A stretch of 64,000 nucleotides of DNA, from assembly GCA_963715255.1 (NCBI GenBank), contig CAVQRN010000006.1:1-64000 (forward strand), written 5' to 3'. The notes beneath the pieces were generated by a model. It saw only the letters and a list, made by a program, of their open reading frames with translations. It was not told the origin of the DNA and did not search any database. Every line of letters starts with the position of its first letter. Position 1 is the stretch's first letter. This DNA comes from JAHEEL01 sp963715255. Lineage in GTDB: Bacteria; Actinomycetota; Acidimicrobiia; Spongiisociales; UBA5794. Position numbers and translations under genes: made by a program. Positions 20,264 to 28,781 of this stretch are shown here, in pieces.

Positions 20264-21307
20264 TCAGCCCCCGGCGAGGATCCGGTGGTAGAGCGTCAAG
20301 TAGTCGTCCACCATTCGTGCCGCGTCGAACCGTCGCTCGATCGAACGGCGAACATCGAGCCGGTCGAGGTGGCCGGCGTCACGAACAGCATCGACCGCCT
20401 CATCAGTGGTCGACACCAGGTACCCGTTGATGCCCGGTCGGATGATCTCCGGCATCGAACCTCGCTCATATGCGATGACGGGCGTCCCACAGGCCATCGC
20501 TTCTACCACACTGAAGCCGAACGGCTCGTCGAAGTCGATCAAGTGCAGCAGCGCCCTGGCGTTGCCAAGGACGTCTTGACGGCGATCCGGACCGACGGGT
20601 CCCAGGTAGACGACGCGGTCCCCATCGAGATGCGGCTCGACCGCGGTTTCGAAGTACTCGTGATCCTGGACGATCCCGGCGATCACCAACGGGATCCCGG
20701 CCCGCTTGGCCACTTCGATGGCGGCAGCGGTCCCCTTGTCGGGGTGGATCCGACCAAAGAAGACCAACGTATCCCCGCCCGGACCGACCTCGAAGGACCC
20801 GATATCGATACCGTGGTGAATCGTGGCCGCGTAGGGAAGTGCCGGATGGCGGTCGGCGTCGCTGATCGCCACGTAGTGGACACGATCGGCGTATTCGAGA
20901 TACGCCGGCAAGGTGTCATCGTTGGCGAATCCATGGATGGTCGTGATCACCGGCGTGTCGACGAGCCGGGTGTAGGTGAGCGGGAGGAAATCGAAACTGT
21001 TGTGGATCAGATCGAATTCTGCTGCACGTTCGAACAGGGCGGCAATGTGCAGCGCCTCCCATGTCTTTGCGTCGAGCGTCGGGTCTTCCGAGTACCCGGT
21101 GGGTGCAACGCCCACCAGCCGGGCCGCGGTGACTGAATCAGCGGTGGCGAACAGGGTCACGTCGACGCCCCGGGCGACCAATCCTTCGGTGAGGAGCGAG
21201 GCAAACTGCTCCCACGGCCCGTAGTGCCGGGGAGGTACCCGCCACGAGATCGGGGCGAGGACCGCGACGCGAAGCCGATCGGAGCCAGGGTCGAGTTGAT
21301 CAGGCAA
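20264..21307 (-). CDS. Glycosyltransferase family 4
   Basis: A 347-residue GT-B glycosyltransferase. The N-terminus RVAVLAPISWRVPPRHYGPW is the GT4 acceptor-side pattern. The C-terminal half contains VFFGRIHPDKGTAAAIEVAK, DVLGNARALLHLIDFDEPFG and FSVVEAMACGTPVIAYERGS, with the ExxACG donor-binding glutamates. The start is probably TTG at 21307, overlapping the end of the small upstream gene by eight bases. It is convergent with the GH130 gene. GT4 enzymes next to GH130 genes are known in several phyla, but the product has not been fixed from sequence. Confidence 0.82.
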   Translation of the reverse strand: MPDQLDPGSDRLRVAVLAPISWRVPPRHYGPWEQFASLLTEGLVARGVDVTLFATADSVTAARLVGVAPTGYSEDPTLDAKTWEALHIAALFERAAEFDLIHNSFDFLPLTYTRLVDTPVITTIHGFANDDTLPAYLEYADRVHYVAISDADRHPALPYAATIHHGIDIGSFEVGPGGDTLVFFGRIHPDKGTAAAIEVAKRAGIPLVIAGIVQDHEYFETAVEPHLDGDRVVYLGPVGPDRRQDVLGNARALLHLIDFDEPFGFSVVEAMACGTPVIAYERGSMPEIIRPGINGYLVSTTDEAVDAVRDAGHLDRLDVRRSIERRFDAARMVDDYLTLYHRILAGG

Positions 21308-21464
21308 TTGCTTCGCTGCGCTCAGCGTCAGAAGGCCGGCCTACCGACTGGTTCGCCATACGCTCGGCGGCAGACCGCTTCATATTCTCTTCGAGGCGCT
21401 TCTCCACGAGGCCCTGGGCAGCCACCTTCGTGGTGTTCGTGCTGCCCTTGTCCTTGGTAGCCAT
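21300..21464 (-). CDS. Small basic hypothetical protein
   Basis: A 54-residue hydrophilic protein (MATKDKGSTNTTKVAAQGLV, then EKRLEENMKRSAAERMANQ). The ATG at 21464 has a GGAGG five bases upstream, a strong ribosome site, and the gene overlaps the following glycosyltransferase start, so it is probably real and co-translated. It is one long amphipathic helix with no known domain. The function is unknown; a small adaptor for the glycosyltransferase is only a guess. Confidence 0.55.
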   Translation of the reverse strand: MATKDKGSTNTTKVAAQGLVEKRLEENMKRSAAERMANQSVGRPSDAERSEAIA

Positions 21465-21814
21465 CAGTGCCTCCAGACCGGCAACCGGAAGCGATCGCCA
21501 TATGTGATTGTCGCACACTCCGTACCTCCCCCTCTGCCGCAACGAGCCCACCAGCACAACGGCTTGCGCTGCCCGCCCGTGACGACGCATGTGGGGGTGG
21601 TTGGCCTCGCTCCACGCCTTCAATAGGAACCGGACTCGGAGACGTGGAACCGACGAGCCCCGCAACCCCGCCCGCCGTCTTCAGAACTCTCAGAGGCCGG
21701 ATCGCCGTTCAGCGCGGACGGGACACGAACGGAGAAGTCGTGGCCCGTCACCGTCGGCACGGGTTCGGGCACCGTGACGATCGAAGTGTGACAGCTGGAG
21801 TCAGACGGCTCAGA

Positions 21815-22443
21815 TCAGACCGACAGGGTCGTAGTCGTGAAGTCTTCGATCTGGACGAGCTCGATGCCGTCCGCTGAGAGTGCCATTTCCGCAAGACGGT
21901 ACATGAAGGTCTTGCCGCCTTCGGACAGGAACCAGTCGTGGATCGGGATCACGTACCTGGGTTTCACGGACGCGCTCGGTCGGCACCGGAGGTGAGCGAC
22001 CCCCATGGTGCAGCGAATGGCATCGCAAGGATGGGCATCGTTTCATTGAAGCTGTGACTGTCGCCGGGATGAGACAACACATTGTCGATATGGAAGCCGG
22101 TGTTCTGCGGTCCGGGACCCATCGGGATTCGCTCGTGTGGTGACACGAACTGCGGTGTTCCTTGCGTCACTGCTTCGATTCCCTGTTCGAGGAGGATCGC
22201 CTGAAGCGCAGGGGTTGTCTCCACCTCGGCATCGTTCGACCGCTCAAGAGCTGCCTGAACGAATTCCAACGACACATGATCGCCGTGCTCGTGCGTGATC
22301 AGGATCCGGTCAACACCCTCGACCATCGACGGGTCGAATCGTTCGTCCTGCCAGGACCAGCCGCCGGGATCCAGGAGGATCCGCTTGCCTCCGACCTCCA
22401 CGAGCAAACATGCGTGAACGAGTTTGGTAATCGTGACATCCAT
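21815..22443 (-). CDS. MBL-fold metallo-hydrolase (UlaG/YhfI-like), one apparent frameshift
   Basis: A metallo-beta-lactamase fold hydrolase of about 208 residues. The start ATG at 22443 gives MDVTITKLVHACLLVEVGGK; the metal site is H51-E-H53-G-D55-H56, followed by SHPGDSHSF and, after a frame change near 21970, the C-terminal KPRYVIPIHDWFLSEGG with another likely metal ligand (His in IPIHD). Such proteins bind two metal ions and hydrolyse esters, lactones or phosphodiesters; substrate unknown. The frame change falls between two well-conserved halves, so a sequencing indel is likely. Confidence 0.72.
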
Positions 22444-22614
22444 GGAGGCGACAGTAGCAAAGCCCGCATCGTGAGCACGCCGCATGACATCGGCCCTCCG
22501 GTGATCAAAGGACAGTCCGAGGGGCGTTGCGCACCCAGCCCACCAGGCTGATGCGTCGCTGCGGTCGGTGACCACATCGCCGGAACCGGTGTGCCCTCCC
22601 GGTAGGATCGGCGC

Positions 22615-22998
22615 ATGCAATTCAACGCGATCGGCATCGTCTGCACCGACATCGCAGCTTCCCTCGAGTTCTACCGGATGCTCGGAGTCGATCTGCCCTA
22701 CTTCGACTCCGACACGGGCCACTACGAGGCGGATCTCGGCGACGGAATACGGCTCATGCTCGACTCCGAAGCAGTCATGGCGTCGTTCACCGACGGCTAC
22801 ACGCCCCCGACCGGCAACGACCGCGTCAGCTTCGCCGTCGAATGCGCGGACCCCGGCTCCGTCGACACCGCCTTCTCCGAGATCACCGGGGCCGGGCACG
22901 CCGCGGTGCGGGGACCCTTCGACGCGTTCTGGGGCCAGCGGTATGCCACCGTCGCCGACCCCGACGGCAACCACGTCGATCTCTACGCAGCGCTCTGA
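22615..22998 (+). CDS. VOC family (glyoxalase/bleomycin resistance-like) protein
   Basis: A 127-residue protein with the vicinal-oxygen-chelate fold: two beta-alpha-beta-beta-beta modules, starting MQFNAIGIVCTDIAASLEFY and ending RYATVADPDGNHVDLYAAL, the typical PDGNxxxL end. Such proteins bind metal and act as lyases, dioxygenases, epimerases or drug-binding proteins. Length is normal for one chain. It is divergent from the metallo-hydrolase, with about 170 bases between them. The substrate is unknown. Confidence 0.82.
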   Translation: MQFNAIGIVCTDIAASLEFYRMLGVDLPYFDSDTGHYEADLGDGIRLMLDSEAVMASFTDGYTPPTGNDRVSFAVECADPGSVDTAFSEITGAGHAAVRGPFDAFWGQRYATVADPDGNHVDLYAAL

Positions 22999-23008
22999 TC
23001 ACCGTCCG

Positions 23009-23938
23009 TCACGGGAGGCCGGTCGTCCGCCGCCCGACCCCCGCTCCCGACAGCTGCGTCAAGAACACGCCGATCGACACGAGCGCGATGCCGGCGACTT
23101 CGGCTATCCCAGGGGTCTCGTCGAGGAACAGCCACGCGAGCGCGGCGATCTGAATCAACATCGTGTTGTTGATACCTGCCGATTCGACGGCCGACAGACG
23201 CTGGAGCGACCGGTTCCACAACGTGAAGGCGAACGCACCGTTCACCACGGCGAGCCACACGATGATGAGCCACGCTTTCGCCGAAACCTCGGGAATTCCC
23301 TCGGCGGCGAAGCCGACGACAACGAGGATCGCCGAGCCGATCGTCATGCTGAGGGCGGTGACGATCACGGGTGACAGCTGCCTGGTCCGGTTGATGCCAC
23401 GACCGAGCAACGACGCTGCCACGCCCGCCCCGAGCCCGACGAATGCGGCGGCCATCCCCACCCTCGTGAAACCGAGGTCGCCGGCGAAGTACGCCCACAC
23501 GCCGACCACGACGAGCACGGCGCCGGCGATCTGACGGCGAGCGGGGATCTCCGACAGGGATACGGCGGCAAGACCGGCGACGAGGAGCGGGGTCCACGAC
23601 AGAACGAGGCTGGTCGTGGCCGCCGGCTGGTTGGCGATGGCGACGAACTGGGCACCCTGGGTGAGCGCATACATGAGAACACCGAGTGCCACGATCCGCA
23701 GGATCATCGGCCGACTCATGCGACGAATGGTGGCCCCCACCCCCGGCTCGCGAACCAGCATCCATCCGATCACGAGCAGAGCTGCAAGGCCGTAGCGGAG
23801 CGCCGCGAAGGAGATCGGCTGGAGCCCTTCACCGTCGAGACCCCACCGGATCAACACCCACGAGGAACTCCACAGAACCGTGACGAACAGGGCGATGCCG
23901 ATGGCCCCTGGATGGGACGGTGTGCGTTCGTCGGACAA
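23009..23938 (-). CDS. EamA/DMT superfamily transporter
   Basis: A 309-residue membrane protein with about ten helices in two EamA repeats: LFVTVLWSSSWVLIRWGLDG near the start, then a second repeat from about residue 155 (GINRTRQLSPVIVTALSMTI), with AGINNTMLIQIAALAWLFLD near the end. The start is TTG at 23938 with GGGAGG eight bases upstream. DMT proteins export or import small metabolites, often amino acids or nucleotide sugars; the substrate cannot be read from sequence. It ends only ten bases from the VOC gene stop, so the two are convergent. Confidence 0.85.
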   Translation of the reverse strand: MSDERTPSHPGAIGIALFVTVLWSSSWVLIRWGLDGEGLQPISFAALRYGLAALLVIGWMLVREPGVGATIRRMSRPMILRIVALGVLMYALTQGAQFVAIANQPAATTSLVLSWTPLLVAGLAAVSLSEIPARRQIAGAVLVVVGVWAYFAGDLGFTRVGMAAAFVGLGAGVAASLLGRGINRTRQLSPVIVTALSMTIGSAILVVVGFAAEGIPEVSAKAWLIIVWLAVVNGAFAFTLWNRSLQRLSAVESAGINNTMLIQIAALAWLFLDETPGIAEVAGIALVSIGVFLTQLSGAGVGRRTTGLP

Positions 23939-24141
23939 GACTCGATCCTCCCAATCGGCACGTCTGAGCGTGCCGACCTATCCCCTCGAGGCTTTTGTCC
24001 GGTGAGGTGCTGGGCCCTTCTCGGGCTTTCTGTGGCGCTCGGACCAGACCCCGCCGGAAGGCGGGCGGAACCCTAGCCACCCTTCAGTCGACGGCCATGA
24101 GCGTAGCCGGACGGCCCCCCGGCTGACGCAGCCCGCGGTGG

Positions 24142-24675
24142 TCAGGGCCTCGTCTTCACGGGTAGCTCAACGGCCCCGGCCGCCAGGTCCCGGATCTTCC
24201 ACGTAGCGGCGAACAGCGGTTCCGATGCGACGAGTTCGACCGCGGCACTCGAGAACGCGACGTCGCCCTGCGAAGTGACGTAGATGAAGGTGGTGTCGGT
24301 GCCGTCGTAGGCGGCCGTCATCTCACCTTCGGGGAGATCGGATCGCAACGCTTCGAGATCTGTGCTCGCGATGAGATCGTCGATCGTGCCGATCGGATCG
24401 GTGTCGATGGTCGCAGTCGCTTCGATCGCTCCGGACTCTCCGGTCCGGGCGACCTCGACGGTGCCGTCGGCGTACACGATGTACGTGGCGCAGTTCGGCC
24501 CCATCATGAAACATCCGCCTTCATCGACGATGGTCACGACCGGGCCGTTCGGTTCGGCGGCGGTGGTAGTCGTCGTAGGGGCCGGCTGCAACATCGTGGT
24601 CTCGCCGCCACCCGACGCCGACGGGGAGCACGACGAGATCACGAGGCCGAGCACACCGATCGAGATCCATTTCAT
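24142..24675 (-). CDS. Putative lipoprotein, hypothetical
   Basis: A 177-residue protein with a lipoprotein signal: MKWISIGVLGLVISSCSPSA, where the cysteine at residue 16 follows a hydrophobic core and would be lipidated. A short Thr/Pro linker follows, then a mixed alpha/beta domain with two cysteines (GGCFMMGPNCATYIVYADG). No known domain is recognised. It probably sits on the outer face of the cytoplasmic membrane. Its downstream end is about 180 bases from the EamA gene start. Confidence 0.6.
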   Translation of the reverse strand: MKWISIGVLGLVISSCSPSASGGGETTMLQPAPTTTTTAAEPNGPVVTIVDEGGCFMMGPNCATYIVYADGTVEVARTGESGAIEATATIDTDPIGTIDDLIASTDLEALRSDLPEGEMTAAYDGTDTTFIYVTSQGDVAFSSAAVELVASEPLFAATWKIRDLAAGAVELPVKTRP

Positions 24676-24743
24676 GTTGTTCCGACGCCGACCCGGGCCT
24701 GTGAAGTTCCCGAAGCGTTGTATGCCCGCGCCATCGTTGTCGG

Positions 24744-25025
24744 TCAGGACCGGACGGTGAACCGACTGAGCGACGGATCGGGTGCCACCGGGAAGACGTC
24801 GACCGAGCGGACTCGCGCCGATCGCGGGCCGTGCTCGAGCAAGGCCACGAACTGCTCGAGAACCCGTTCGTCGCCCTGCGCCCTCGTCTCGACCGATCCG
24901 TCCGCGTTGTTGCGGACCCAGCCCACCAGACCGAGTTCATTGGCCATCTGCACCGTCGTATAGCGATAGCCGACGCCCTGCACCCGGCCGGTGATCTTCG
25001 CCGTGATCGCTTTCTGATCCGCCAT
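24744..25025 (-). CDS. acyP: Acylphosphatase
   Basis: A 93-residue cytoplasmic enzyme that hydrolyses acyl phosphates such as 1,3-bisphosphoglycerate or carbamoyl phosphate. The active-site pattern is complete: ITGRVQGVGYR with the catalytic Arg21 and GLVGWVRNNADGSVE with the catalytic Asn39. The size matches the family. An alternative ATG three codons upstream (25034) is possible. It is divergent from the YjjG-like gene with about 80 bases between them. Confidence 0.9.
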   Translation of the reverse strand: MADQKAITAKITGRVQGVGYRYTTVQMANELGLVGWVRNNADGSVETRAQGDERVLEQFVALLEHGPRSARVRSVDVFPVAPDPSLSRFTVRS

Positions 25026-25103
25026 AGACCCCATCGTTGCAGATCGGTCGCCGCCGGGACCCAACATCGCCGTATCCTCCGTTCTCCTCCCGAGCCGGAC
25101 CGC

Positions 25104-25790
25104 ATGCGCTACACAACCCTCCTCTTCGATCTCGACCACACGCTGTTCGACTTCGACACGTCGGAAGATGCCGCGTTTGCGGACACGTTTGCCCGGGCAG
25201 GAATCGTCAATCCCAACGGGCATCGGGAAGTCTTCGGCGAGATCAACGCGGCGCTGTGGCTTCGGGTCGAACGTGGTGAGCTCACCCCGAAGCGGGTCGG
25301 CACCATGCGGTTCGAACAACTCATCGAACGGCTCGGCATCGACGCCGACCCACAGGCGATGGCCGACGACTACGTCAGAGGACTCGGAGCCAACGGTGAC
25401 CTGTTCCCCGGCGCCCGGGACCTGCTCGAGGAGCTGGCGCCGTACGCCACACTCGCGCTCGTCTCGAACGGCATCGGTGCGGTCGCACGGGCAAAGGTCG
25501 CCCGTCTCGATCTCGACCGCTACTTCGAGGCCATCGTTGTCTCCGGCGAGGTCGGCACCGCCAAACCCGACGCCGGCATCTTCGACATCGTCTTCGACCA
25601 ACTCGGCAACCCCGACAAGGCGACGACACTGATGATCGGCGACAGCCTCACTTCGGACATCGCCGGCGGCATCAACTACGGCATCGACACCTGCTGGTAC
25701 GCACCAGGCGCACCGGGGACGGCCTCTTCGGAGGCGACGTACCGGGTCGGCAGCTTCGAAGAGATCCCCTCGGTGGTTGCAGGGACCTGA
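25104..25790 (+). CDS. YjjG-like HAD nucleotidase
   Basis: A 228-residue haloacid dehalogenase superfamily phosphatase. Motif I is FDLDHTLFDFD with the nucleophile Asp9 and acid Asp11; motif II is VSNG; motif III is TAKPDAGIF; motif IV is GDSLTSDIAGG. It also has the helical cap typical of YjjG and related pyrimidine nucleotidases, which clean non-canonical nucleotides. The last 149 bases (25661-25809) are duplicated with about 15% divergence downstream at 27114-27262. Confidence 0.85.
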   Translation: MRYTTLLFDLDHTLFDFDTSEDAAFADTFARAGIVNPNGHREVFGEINAALWLRVERGELTPKRVGTMRFEQLIERLGIDADPQAMADDYVRGLGANGDLFPGARDLLEELAPYATLALVSNGIGAVARAKVARLDLDRYFEAIVVSGEVGTAKPDAGIFDIVFDQLGNPDKATTLMIGDSLTSDIAGGINYGIDTCWYAPGAPGTASSEATYRVGSFEEIPSVVAGT

Positions 25791-26013
25791 GGAGCGGCCA
25801 CTCCGAGACGAGACGACGGGGACAATTCCGGGAACAGACGACACCGATACCGCGTCAGAAATGCATATACCGAACCGCCCGGAACGAGATTCCCTACCAG
25901 GATCCCAGGTCCCGACAGCTCGAGATTCCGATCACTGCTGCCCCGCATGACGCGCGGCCCGAACACCGCACTCCCGAACGCGAACGCCCCAACCCCAACG
26001 AATCAGAGGGCTC

Positions 26014-26952
26014 CTAGAGAGGGTTCGCGACCACGTACACGACGAAGATGACGATCGAGACGATCGTGTAGAGGCTGAGCACGTTGTTCACGTAGCGCCG
26101 CTCATCCGGCATCCCCGGCTTCATGTAGAGCGGAATGATGAAGGGCGGCGGCAGGATGAGCAGGGTGAAGAGCGCCGCTTGGGAGTACTCGTTCCCACCC
26201 AGGAGTGAGTTCAACAGCAGGACTGGGAGAACAATCGCGAGCGGCAGCAGGATCACCAATCGGAGAGCGACCGGAGTGATCGCCTCCCGCACTCCAGAGC
26301 GATCGAGTCGGATTCCGTATCCGACGATCAGCAGGATCAGCGGGACCGTCAACGCGGCGAGGAAGACGAGCGTGTTCATCACCCCGCCGACAACCGGACC
26401 GTCGTAGAGGGCATCGCGTAGACCGAGCAGACTGGCACCGACGCCGGCCAGAATCGCGATGATCACCGGGGAGCGGATGAACGCCCCGAACAACTTCCCC
26501 GGACTCTGGATGCCGTCCCGCTTGGCCAGCAAGAGGGCGAGGAAGACGAACCAGATGAACAGCTCGTGGCCGAGATCAACAACGGCGAAATAGCCGATCT
26601 TGCTCAGGCCGTAGGCGCTTCCGAAGAGGCTGATGCCGAGCATGCCGGACTCGAATCCCGTCATCAGGAACGGGAAGTACTCGTGGCCGGCACCGAATCG
26701 AGACTGGAGAGCGCGTCCGATGCCATAGAGGGCGACGCACAGCAGGAGGACCCCGATCACGATGGCGGCATCGCTCGGGTCGAACTCGATCTCGAGGAAC
26801 GACGTGAACAGCACGGCAGGCAGCGCAAGGTTCACAACCAGCTTGCGGAGATCCCCGACAGTGCCCTCCGAGATGAAACTGGATCGGTGGAGCCAGAACC
26901 CGAGAGCGATCAGCAGGAGGATCGGCAGGACCCGGCTGGTGATGTCACTCAT
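26014..26952 (-). CDS. AEC (auxin efflux carrier) family transporter
   Basis: A 312-residue protein with about ten helices in the inverted-repeat AEC fold: MSDITSRVLPILLLIALGFW, then VNLALPAVLFTSFLEIEFD (the LALPAxxF motif typical of the family), then GFESGMLGISLFGSAYGL and a C-terminal half with PLILLIVGYGIRLD and LILPPPFIIPLYMK. Bacterial members carry malate, lysine or other organic acids. It lies in the space between the two copies of the duplicated YjjG end, on the opposite strand. Confidence 0.85.
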   Translation of the reverse strand: MSDITSRVLPILLLIALGFWLHRSSFISEGTVGDLRKLVVNLALPAVLFTSFLEIEFDPSDAAIVIGVLLLCVALYGIGRALQSRFGAGHEYFPFLMTGFESGMLGISLFGSAYGLSKIGYFAVVDLGHELFIWFVFLALLLAKRDGIQSPGKLFGAFIRSPVIIAILAGVGASLLGLRDALYDGPVVGGVMNTLVFLAALTVPLILLIVGYGIRLDRSGVREAITPVALRLVILLPLAIVLPVLLLNSLLGGNEYSQAALFTLLILPPPFIIPLYMKPGMPDERRYVNNVLSLYTIVSIVIFVVYVVANPL

Positions 26953-27113
26953 GCCGTGCCCGCGCCGCAGATGAGCATGGCGGCTGTTGCCGGGATGTCC
27001 AGTTCTTGCAGCATTCCGAACTGCACGCTATCGCCGAGCGCGCCCGTCATACGAACTGAGGCCCGGTTTCGGCGGCTACGACCGGGAACTCGCGACGCGT
27101 TCGGCGAAAGCAC

Positions 27114-27262
27114 CGCCGGCCGCATCGGCTACGGCATCGACACCTGCTGGTAGGCACCGGGCGCACCGGAGACAGCCTCTTCAGAGACGACGTACCGGGT
27201 CGGCAACTTCGAAGAGACCCCCTCGCTGGTCGCAAGGACCTGAGGAGCGGCCACTCCGAGAC
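27114..27262 (+). pseudogene. Duplicated 3' end of the YjjG-like gene
   Basis: A 149-base block that matches 25661-25809 without gaps and includes the last codons of the HAD gene and the bases after its stop (CGACACCTGCTGGTA to TGAGGAGCGGCCACTCCGAG). In this copy a TAG replaces the TAC codon, so it is not coding. The rest of the 26953-27341 interval holds nothing else I recognise. Confidence 0.75.
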
Positions 27263-27341
27263 CGGGAATCAGCGCTCGCCGGAGCTCGGAGTGCAGCGTG
27301 AGAGACTGAGGTCGATCACATCACCTCTCGCCGTCTCTCGA

Positions 27342-27701
27342 TCAGTTCGCGAGATAGGGTTTCGGCAACGACTGGGTCGCCTTCGATCCTCTGGCCAGCA
27401 GCCTGTCAATGGCGCCGTAGAGGCGATGGAGAGATCCTGAACCGTCATTCTGCTTCTGCCAACCCATCCGGGAATCTCGCATCTCTTCCGAGATGGCGCC
27501 GATATGGGCCTTGATGTAGTCGGTCTGATCGATTGGATACACGATGCCCTCCCCGGGTCTATATCCCTCTGCCGAACCGCCGCAAGCCGACGGATGCGTC
27601 GCCCCTCCATTTGTGGAGTTCCACAAACGGTGACACCCGTGCCTTGTGGGCATGTCCCTGATGTCACTCCCTGAACGTATCACTCGACGGCGGAAGAACA
27701 A
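27342..27701 (-). CDS. Hypothetical protein, doubtful
   Basis: A 119-codon frame whose C-terminal two thirds (GIVYPIDQTDYIKAHIGAIS, then EEMRDSRMGWQKQNDGSGSL) look like folded protein, while the first third (MFFRRRVIRSGSDIRDMP) does not. No start with a good ribosome site and no known family. It may be the remnant of a longer gene, or a small protein beginning internally. A short palindrome (TTTGTGGA GT TCCACAAA, 27610-27627) lies inside it. Confidence 0.25.
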   Translation of the reverse strand: MFFRRRVIRSGSDIRDMPTRHGCHRLWNSTNGGATHPSACGGSAEGYRPGEGIVYPIDQTDYIKAHIGAISEEMRDSRMGWQKQNDGSGSLHRLYGAIDRLLARGSKATQSLPKPYLAN

Positions 27702-27825
27702 CGGTCAGTTGACGCAACGTTGACCTAACTAGTCAGGGTCTCGGATTGCAGCCTGCTCGTCTCCGGGGTCTAGCTGCGATCCGGCGAAGCTCGGCCGAAC
27801 GTCACCGACGTGTTTCGATGAACTT

Positions 27826-27847
27826 TTTGTACAAAGTCGGTTTCCGA
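27826..27847. promoter_or_regulatory. Palindromic sites upstream of the Rrf2 gene
   Basis: A perfect ten-base palindrome TTTGTACAAA (27826-27835) is followed at once by the inverted repeat TCGG TTT CCGA (27837-27847), 28-49 bases before the Rrf2 start. Self-regulation through such sites is known for Rrf2 proteins. The link here is inference. Confidence 0.45.
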
Positions 27848-27874
27848 CGCGTACAGTCTCGGTGGGAGGGTTCT

Positions 27875-28363
27875 ATGCCTGTGACACTCGGTAAACACGG
27901 AGACTATGCGGTTCGTGCCGCGCTCGATCTGGCTCGCCACTACGAAAACGGACCACGCAAGGCCCGCGAGGTAGCGGCTTCGATGGACATCCCCCCCGAC
28001 TTCTTGAAGAGAATCCTCGCCGAGCTCGTGTCCCAGGGACTGTTGAACTCAACCGCCGGGCCAAACGGCGGCTACCTCCTCACCCGACCCCCCGAAGACA
28101 TCACGCTGCTCGACGTCGTCGAACCGGCCGAGCAGCTTCTCTCCCCCGGTCAATGCATCCTTCGGGGAGGGCCGTGCGACTGGGCCGACGCCTGCCCCAT
28201 CCACGACCCCTGGTGTCTTGCCCAGAAGGCCTTTGCAGAATCCCTGGACACCACGAACCTCGCCCAACTGGCTCGCATCGATCGCGACATCGAACATGGT
28301 GCCCACACCCCAATGCACCCGATCCACCCCAACCCGACGCCCCGACGAGGCACCCGCACGTAG
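27875..28363 (+). CDS. Rrf2 family transcriptional regulator with four cysteines
   Basis: A 162-residue winged-helix regulator: MPVTLGKHGDYAVRAALDLA at the start, helix-turn-helix KAREVAASMDIPPDFLKRIL, then GLLNSTAGPNGGYLLTRPPE, the standard Rrf2 pattern. The start ATG at 27875 follows GGGAGGG. The C-terminal part has Cys94, Cys101, Cys107 and Cys114. Several Rrf2 regulators (IscR, NsrR, RsrR) hold an iron-sulphur cluster on three cysteines in this region and sense iron-sulphur status, nitric oxide or redox state, so a cluster is plausible. The spacing is not identical to IscR. A proline- and His-rich tail follows. No obvious target gene is adjacent. Confidence 0.85.
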   Translation: MPVTLGKHGDYAVRAALDLARHYENGPRKAREVAASMDIPPDFLKRILAELVSQGLLNSTAGPNGGYLLTRPPEDITLLDVVEPAEQLLSPGQCILRGGPCDWADACPIHDPWCLAQKAFAESLDTTNLAQLARIDRDIEHGAHTPMHPIHPNPTPRRGTRT

Positions 28364-28433
28364 TCGCACCGGACGCCCGCCGGGTATCGCGCGACCCCCG
28401 GAGACGAACAGCCGGCAAGCAGCAGTGGTTCTG

Positions 28434-28781
28434 TTACAGCGCCAGGTGGAGCCGGAGGGCTTCGTCGACCTCGAGCATCAGCTCAGCGGGCACGAACCCG
28501 ATGTGTTCGGCGACCCGTTCAACGGACACCGAACGCACCTGCTCGGCTTGGACCTTCGAATCGCTTGAGAGCCTCGACTCGCCTGCCGGCAGCAGCACCT
28601 GGAAGGGGTACACGCGGTCGACGTTGGACGAAACGGGCGCAACGGTCACGACGCCCCGACCGAGTTTCGCCGCAGCGGCGTTCGCCGCGTCGTTCGACAC
28701 GATGACGGCGGGGCGAAGCTTGCCGGCCTCCCCCGATCGTGCAGGATCGAGATCGACGACCCGGATCTCGCCGCGCAGCAT
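28434..28781 (-). CDS. MazF/PemK family mRNA endonuclease toxin
   Basis: A 115-residue protein of the MazF family: MLRGEIRVVDLDPARSGEAG, then LRPAVIVSNDAAN (the RPxxIVSN motif with the catalytic-region arginine), VTVAPVSSNVDRVYPFQVLL, and SKVQAEQVRSVSVERV. Such toxins cut single-stranded RNA at short motifs and stop growth. Its ATG overlaps the TGA of the antitoxin gene by one base (28781), the usual toxin-antitoxin layout with antitoxin first. The active site looks complete. Confidence 0.88.
   Translation of the reverse strand: MLRGEIRVVDLDPARSGEAGKLRPAVIVSNDAANAAAAKLGRGVVTVAPVSSNVDRVYPFQVLLPAGESRLSSDSKVQAEQVRSVSVERVAEHIGFVPAELMLEVDEALRLHLAL

Noticed and set aside
20285..21136. 283-codon plus-strand frame
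   Set aside because: A shadow of the GT4 gene; no signature or start site.
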